NCBI GenBank assembly: GCA_009746045.1
Contig: RPFO01000276.1
Coordinates: 1,116,775 to 1,180,774 of the forward strand
DNA length: 64,000 bases
Reading direction: 5' to 3'
Origin: Mesostigma viride
Lineage: Eukaryota > Streptophyta > Mesostigmatophyceae > Mesostigmatales > Mesostigmataceae
Both the position numbers and the translations under genes were made by a program. The notes below the pieces were generated by a model. That model did not search any database. It saw only the letters and a program-made list of their open reading frames with translations, and was not told the DNA's origin. How positions within the stretch are numbered: position 1 is the first letter of the stretch; every line of letters begins with the position of its first letter. Of this stretch, positions 62,358 to 64,000 are shown piece after piece.

Positions 62358-64000
62358 ATGTCTTCTAACCCAACCGCTAACAAGGGCAAGGCTCCGATGT
62401 ACCCCAGGAGCCGGTCTAGCTCTCCGACGTCCTCGTCTTCGGGGACGTCCGACTTTGAGCTCGCTGCTCAGGCAGAGATCGAGCGGGCGGCTCGTAGTTT
62501 CAATCAGTCCATGGAGGCTGATCCTTCGACGTCGGGGACGTCTTCCTCGGGCCATTGGTCTGAGGGCTCCTACAGCAGCGTTGTGCTGCGCGTGCCCCTG
62601 TATCCGCAGGGGAGGGGATCCACGCCTGTGGTCAACAGGCCGAGGGGTCCTCCTTACGCCCCGACAGCTGCAGCGGCGGGGGCGGGACCTTCGGCACCTA
62701 GCTCCTGCAGAGGAGGAGTCCATGGAGCTGTATGGGCTTCAGCCTGGTTCCTCAGCCGAGGAGCAGGACGACGCCCGTTCGCGGCAGGTGGCCGCGGATG
62801 AAGGCTTCGCTCGGGCGATGGCTGAGCGCGAGGAGCGGGAGCTTCGGCGCGCGGACACGCACGCTCGTGCACGCGCCCAGCAGCGGGCGGATGCAGAGAA
62901 CGTGCGTCGGGCGTTGTTTCGCAGTGATGTGGCTTCTGGCGAGGAGCAGTTTGAGGTGATGCGTCGGGGGGACCTTGCCTGTTTTAAAAGCCTGCGTCGG
63001 TCTCGTGAGCCGAAGGTACACCTAGGTGTACATCAGGAGTCGGAGTTCTCTTTGACAGGTCCGTCGGGGGCATCTGCTGAGGACGAGATCCTCATGACCC
63101 CGGCAATGGTGGCGCGGGAGCGTGAGGCGCAGAAGCGCATGGAGACATTCACAGCCGACAAGCTCCGTCGGCAGGCGCGGAGGGCCGCGGCAGAGGCGAA
63201 GAAGGAGCGCGAGCAGGCGGAGCGGGAGAGGCAGGTTGCGCTGGCGGAGCGCATCAAGCTCAAAATGTCGATCACCCAGGTGCGCCAGGACCGGATGGTC
63301 CGCGAACTCAGGGTATGGAAAAAGGCGCAGGCGATGAAGCTGCAGCGTATGGCTGAGATGGAGGCGCCTGGCAGGCAGGAGGCGCAGGAGCGTTACGACG
63401 CTCGCTGGCACGGTGGGAAGCCAATGTGGGCAGGATGGAGGAGCGTATCCTGAAGCAGCGACGACGCATGATCAAGCATGCACGTAAGACAGCAGTGAGG
63501 GGACCGCTTGGTGAAGCGGTGAGAGCCGAATTCGGCCTTGGGCCGGATGAGGATGTTTCTGCAAGCCAAATGTTTTATTATTTGTCGCAACCCAAGAAGA
63601 CCATCACCAACCGTGATGGCACTGCTGCACGCACGCGTGTTTACAGGCAGCCTGGTGAAGCCGGACCGTCTAACCTGTCCAACAGGGAGGACATCATCGA
63701 TCAGCTTCAGCTGGCGCAAGCCATGCTGGAAGACGATCACCCGCTGTCTCCCGACGAGCAGGGGAGGTTGGCCGACACGGTGGCCAGGCTGGTGGCATCG
63801 CTGAAGCCGGCCAAGCGCAGGGCGCAGGCGGAGGCATGCGCACCTCAGCCAAAGCGCAGGAGGGACGAGGGGGAGGATGGCGGAGAGAGGGGGGGCAACC
63901 AGGGCGGGGTAGGACACGGCACCCAAGAGTCTGCACCAACACGTCACGCGGGCGGGGAGCGGCAGCAGCAGCAGCAGCAACAGCAACAGCAGCAGCAGCA
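62358..64000 (+). pseudogene. Charged coiled-coil or gag-like ORF with poly-Q, runs off the window
   Basis: Reads in three pieces. 62358 to about 62695 is Ser/Pro/Thr-rich (SSSPTSSSSGTSDFELAAQAE). About 62700-63405 is highly charged and helical (ERERELRRADTHARARAQQ-like stretches, AREREAQKRMETFTADKLRR). About 63405 to the end has MEERILKQRRRMIKHARK, EFGLGPDEDVSASQMFYYL, EDIIDQLQLAQAMLEDDHPL, a basic segment KPAKRRAQ and PKRRRDEG, then poly-Q from 63962. Two one-base shifts are needed to join them. The pieces fit one protein of over 540 residues. No known domain seen; candidates are a retroelement gag or a nuclear host protein. Confidence 0.5.
63962..64000 (+). repeat. (CAG)n/(CAA)n trinucleotide tract
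   Basis: CAGCAGCAG with CAA interruptions, encoding glutamine in the frame of the terminal ORF. It continues past the window edge. Confidence 0.9.

Overview
This 64-kb window looks like a gene-poor, repeat-dense stretch of a eukaryotic nuclear genome, most likely an alga or related protist. The evidence is nested LTR retrotransposons, retroposons with simple-sequence tails, MITE-like elements, long CATC arrays and no bacterial gene structure. I cannot name the species and I see no convincing host gene. Almost every long open frame belongs to a transposable element.

Layout. 1-0.8 kb: GC-rich minisatellites (about 30-bp, then 51-bp units). 1.7-8.5 kb: a cluster of non-LTR retroposon copies that carry only an ORF1-like gene, share a 3' region and end in (CATC)n or TTAA/TAAG tails. 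One copy is split at 4135-5176 by a multimeric element bounded by perfect 76-bp palindromes. 8471-19932: Ty1/copia-type element, family 1 copy 1, inserted in another ORF1-like retroposon and itself split by a DNA transposon (12831-16456) that holds a piggyBac-like element. 20642-36685: Ty1/copia family 2 with an intact 1185-codon pol. A MITE sits in its 5' LTR and a 7.5-kb non-coding LTR element (28713-36232) in its 3' LTR. 36740-57116: a degenerate Ty3/gypsy chromovirus in two head-to-head pieces. Its minus-strand gag is split by family 1 copy 2 (39216-49790), which carries a solo LTR, a MITE and a 1.76-kb DNA element. Its plus-strand integrase is split by a 3.4-kb terminal-inverted-repeat element. 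57.1-61.9 kb: a decayed ORF, a TG...CA solo LTR, a second copy of the 12.8-kb transposon and another DNA element. 61.9-64 kb: a charged coiled-coil/gag-like reading frame running off the window into a poly-Q stretch.

Main biology. Both copia families share unusual traits: LTRs that start AGTT and end AACT (5-bp target duplications verified in each), an additional ORF upstream of gag, pol as a separate frame from gag, domain order integrase-protease-RT-RNase H, a protease with D-T-N in place of D-T/S-G, an RT box reading H-G-D-D, a D-D-29-E integrase spacing and a tRNA T-arm-like hairpin in the 3' non-coding region. The palindrome-bounded element at 4.1 kb has matching AGTTAA...TTAACT ends and a 5-bp duplication, which suggests it may be moved by the same integrase type. 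Insertion boundaries were found by comparing paired copies inside the window, so many empty sites are seen directly.
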